Part shown: positions 62,025-64,000 of the stretch, one piece after another
How the letters are laid out: every line of letters starts with the position of its first letter
Position numbering within the stretch: position 1 is the first letter of the stretch
From: JALYRV01 sp040902895
Lineage (GTDB): Bacteria > Acidobacteriota > Vicinamibacteria > Vicinamibacterales > SCN-69-37
DNA: 64,000 nt
Direction of reading: 5' to 3'
Assembly: GCA_040902895.1 (NCBI GenBank)
Contig: JBBDWL010000056.1
Span: 1-64,000, forward strand
Notes under the pieces: model-generated
What the model was told of the DNA's origin: nothing
Seen by the model: the letters and a program-made list of their open reading frames with translations, nothing else
Database searches by the model: none
Translations under genes and position numbers: made by a program

Positions 62025-63555
62025 TCAGCGATACAACCGCACGTCGTCGATCAGAAACGCGAACGTGCGCGGATCATCGAGCGCGGCGATCAGGATCCGG
62101 CGAAGGCCGCGGCCGTCGATGCCGCTCTCGGCGAACGACAGATCGACGACTGCCCATTCCGGCCCTGCCCGGAAGTCCAGGCGCGCAATCGGCGCCGACC
62201 CGGTGACGCCGTACAGGTAGACGCGGTATTCGCCGCCGTCGCCGCGAGCGCGAAACCGCAGTCCTTTAAACGCCGAGAGGTTGGCGCCGAGCGCCGGCGT
62301 GGACCCCGGCCTGAACTCGGCCCCGGCGTAGCGAACGCGGGCACCCGGACGCAGGATGCCGCGCACGCGCAACGCACCGGGTGTGCCCCCCGCGCCGCCG
62401 CGCACCACCTGGAGTGACACGGACGAGGCGCCGCCGGCGGCCGAATCGCTCGAAGTCTCCCAGCCCGCTCCAAAGCGTACGCGCGGCAAACCGCCGATCG
62501 CGTCGGCTTCGTCGAAGTCGCTCACCATTCCCGATTCCGCGCCCGCGGGCGGTGGACCTCCGAGCCTCGTGCAGCGCGCGCACTGTCGCGAGCGCGTTCT
62601 CGAGCCGCTTGCGGGTCTGCGCCCGGGGCGGAAGCGGAGGCGCCTCCGTGAGGCTCTTCACATCCCCCAAGAAGAGACGGGGACCAAGGTACGGATCGCC
62701 GACAGTCGCCGCACCGCGGGACTCGCCGCTTGCGCTGGCCAGCACGGCAAGGGTCGGCACGACGAACGCGTGGTGCTCCGCCACAAAGCGCCCGAAGTCC
62801 GGGCGCGGCATGCGGTCGGCGAAGGCGTGGACGATGCCGTCGGCGCCCGCCGCAATCGCCATGCGCGCGCCGTCGCCGCTGCCGATGTGCACCACGGCCA
62901 ATTTGTTTCGCGCATGCGTCGCGACAACGACAGCGCGCAGCGTCGCCGAGTCCAGCGTCGGCACGGATATCCCGAGCTGCGATCCCGCTTCGTGGACGAT
63001 CTTGATGTAGTCGGAGCCCTCCCCGATGCGCGCATCGATGAAGGCCTGCGCCTCCGTCGCGTTCGCAAGTGTGGGAATCGGGACCCCGTATTGCGTGCCG
63101 TGGCCGTTTGGGGCCGTGACAAGCGTACCGGCCGAGAAGAGATCGGCGCGATCCGCCGCCGTGCCGGCGGCTTGTTCAGCCTTCATCGCGCGCATCGTCG
63201 GCAGCGCCGTGAACATGTCGAGGTGCGTCATCACGCCGAACGCCAGCGCGCCCTTGAGACTCGAGCGGGACTGACTATGCGTGTGCGAATCGATGAGGCC
63301 TGGAAGCAGCGTCCGTCCCTCGCCCCTGACCTCGACGGCGCCGGACGGGACCGAAACCGTCTCACCCGGCAACGCGATTGCGGCGATCCTGCGACGTTCA
63401 AGCACCACGGTCGCCGAGTCGATCAGCTTCGTCCCGTCGAACACCCGGACATTGCGGATGACCACCGGCGGCGACTCCGGCTCCTGGGCTGGCGCATCGA
63501 ATCCGGCGAAGAGGTTGGCTAGGAGCGGGAGGACGAGCACGGCGATCGTGTTCAT
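62025..63555 (-). pseudogene. Amidohydrolase-CIA30 fusion gene with an internal deletion and frameshift
   Basis: From the ATG at 63555 a signal peptide (MNTIAVLVLPLLANLFAG) leads into an amidohydrolase domain with VRVFDGTKLID, LPGLIDSHTHSQ, KIVHEAGSQ, AVVHIGSG and GIVHAF. It is normal until VRALHEAR (near 62555). The frame then changes, and the continuation PPPAGAESG plus a CIA30-like domain (VSDFDEADAIGG to FAFLIDDVRLY, stop at 62025) is in a different frame. The segment expected in between, with the catalytic Asp and the C-terminal sheets (roughly 130 residues), is missing. Related intact proteins are periplasmic amidohydrolases with a CIA30 tail. Confidence 0.75.
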
Positions 63556-63766
63556 GGGGACCGTCCGGGGTCCGGGCATGCGGATCGGGCCGGCGAGGTT
63601 TCGCATCCGAGTCGTCTGCCTTTCATGCTAGCCCCGCTTCGCGCTGGCGATGGGACTCTCCACCGACGAGGTCACACGTTATCTCGGGGAGCCGGCGCGC
63701 CGCGCTGGATGTCGATTCCCGACCCGCCCGTTCGACAAGTGAGAAGAATCGGAAGGAGACACGGTG

Positions 63767-64000
63767 ATGGCGAGGACAAAGATCTATACGCATTTCTGGT
63801 ACGCAACGGGAGCGGAGGAGGCGGCGACGTTCTATGCCTCAATCTTTCCGGATTCGCGGGTCAACGGGGTCTGGGCCCTGCCCACCGAGTCCCCGAGCGG
63901 GCCGGCAGGTTCGGTCAAGATCGTCGACTTTACGCTGTTTGGTCAGCGGTTCCAGGCCATGACCGCTGGCCCCCACCACGACTTCAACGACGCTATCTCC
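63767..64000 (+). CDS. VOC-superfamily protein, PhnB-like (runs off the right edge)
   Basis: 78 residues are visible from the ATG at 63767, which has GGAAGGAG eight or nine bases upstream. MARTKIYTHFWYATGAEEAATFYASIFPDS and VKIVDFTLFGQRFQAM match PhnB/3-demethylubiquinone-methyltransferase-like glyoxalase-fold proteins, where the first Glu and His residues would bind a metal. Function in this subgroup is unknown. The gap upstream (63632-63766) contains a short frame at about 63650 (GLSTDEVTRYLGEPAR) that resembles a BamE-like helix but is too short to call. Confidence 0.85.
   Translation, partial: MARTKIYTHFWYATGAEEAATFYASIFPDSRVNGVWALPTESPSGPAGSVKIVDFTLFGQRFQAMTAGPHHDFNDAIS

Noticed and set aside
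63650..63742. BamE-like short frame (GLSTDEVTRYLGEPAR)
   Set aside because: Only about 30 residues without a ribosome site or neighbouring domain; the resemblance may be chance.

Overview
The window is a GC-rich, densely packed bacterial chromosome segment. Its gene families point to the phylum Acidobacteriota, most likely a Vicinamibacteria-type organism: two intact and one broken MacB/FtsX-like permease of the ADOP type, a PadR regulator beside the broken one, an Oar-like TonB-dependent receptor with an N-terminal carboxypeptidase-regulatory domain, a DUF5916 barrel protein, and eight secreted VWFA-related proteins of the kind found mostly in Acidobacteria. This assignment is inference from family content; no rRNA or marker gene is present.

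Layout. 0-7.3 kb: the start of a galactokinase, then adenosylhomocysteinase (ahcY) downstream of an ArsR-methyltransferase fusion with a palindrome over its own start codon, a rhodanese, a phosphodiesterase-like enzyme and a D-aminoacylase-like amidohydrolase. 7.4-21.2 kb: two ADOP permeases enclosing a TonB protein, a membrane/spermidine-synthase fusion, an ArsM-like methyltransferase with an in-frame TGA and a hairpin behind it (likely selenoprotein) coupled to a cupin gene, a LysR regulator, a DUF5916 protein and a DUF2071 protein. 21-26 kb: small stress or housekeeping genes (DUF4142, SUI1-like, DUF5715) and a DUF2520-panB-panC pantothenate operon. 26-36.6 kb: an Oar-like receptor, PadR plus an internally deleted ADOP pseudogene, envelope genes (metallophosphoesterase, polysaccharide deacetylase, a one-heme cytochrome-porin protein, DUF2231-Rieske) and broken outer-membrane genes.

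36.7-55.6 kb is the most distinctive block: eight VWFA-related secreted proteins interleaved with two membrane-anchored alkaline-phosphatase-superfamily (sulfatase-like) proteins with C-terminal TPR repeats. ATGA overlaps and one operon of two VWFA genes plus a sulfatase-TPR gene show that the two families work in one process, whose nature is unknown. The sulfatase-like enzymes carry Thr where sulfatases have Cys, and most of the VWFA proteins have Asp-Asp-Leu-His in place of the canonical metal-site motif.

55.7-62 kb looks accessory: two VapBC modules with similar operators, a tRNA-Ser(GGA), and a four-gene minus-strand cassette built around an XPF/ERCC4-type nuclease with helix-hairpin-helix repeats. 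The right end holds a broken amidohydrolase-CIA30 gene and the start of a PhnB-like VOC protein.

The non-coding DNA holds two repeat classes: degenerate heptamer repeats (for example at 166, 1719, 9912 and 36625) and long palindromes (2744, 22274, 41633, 51561). Two of the palindromes supply the stop codons of both converging neighbours.
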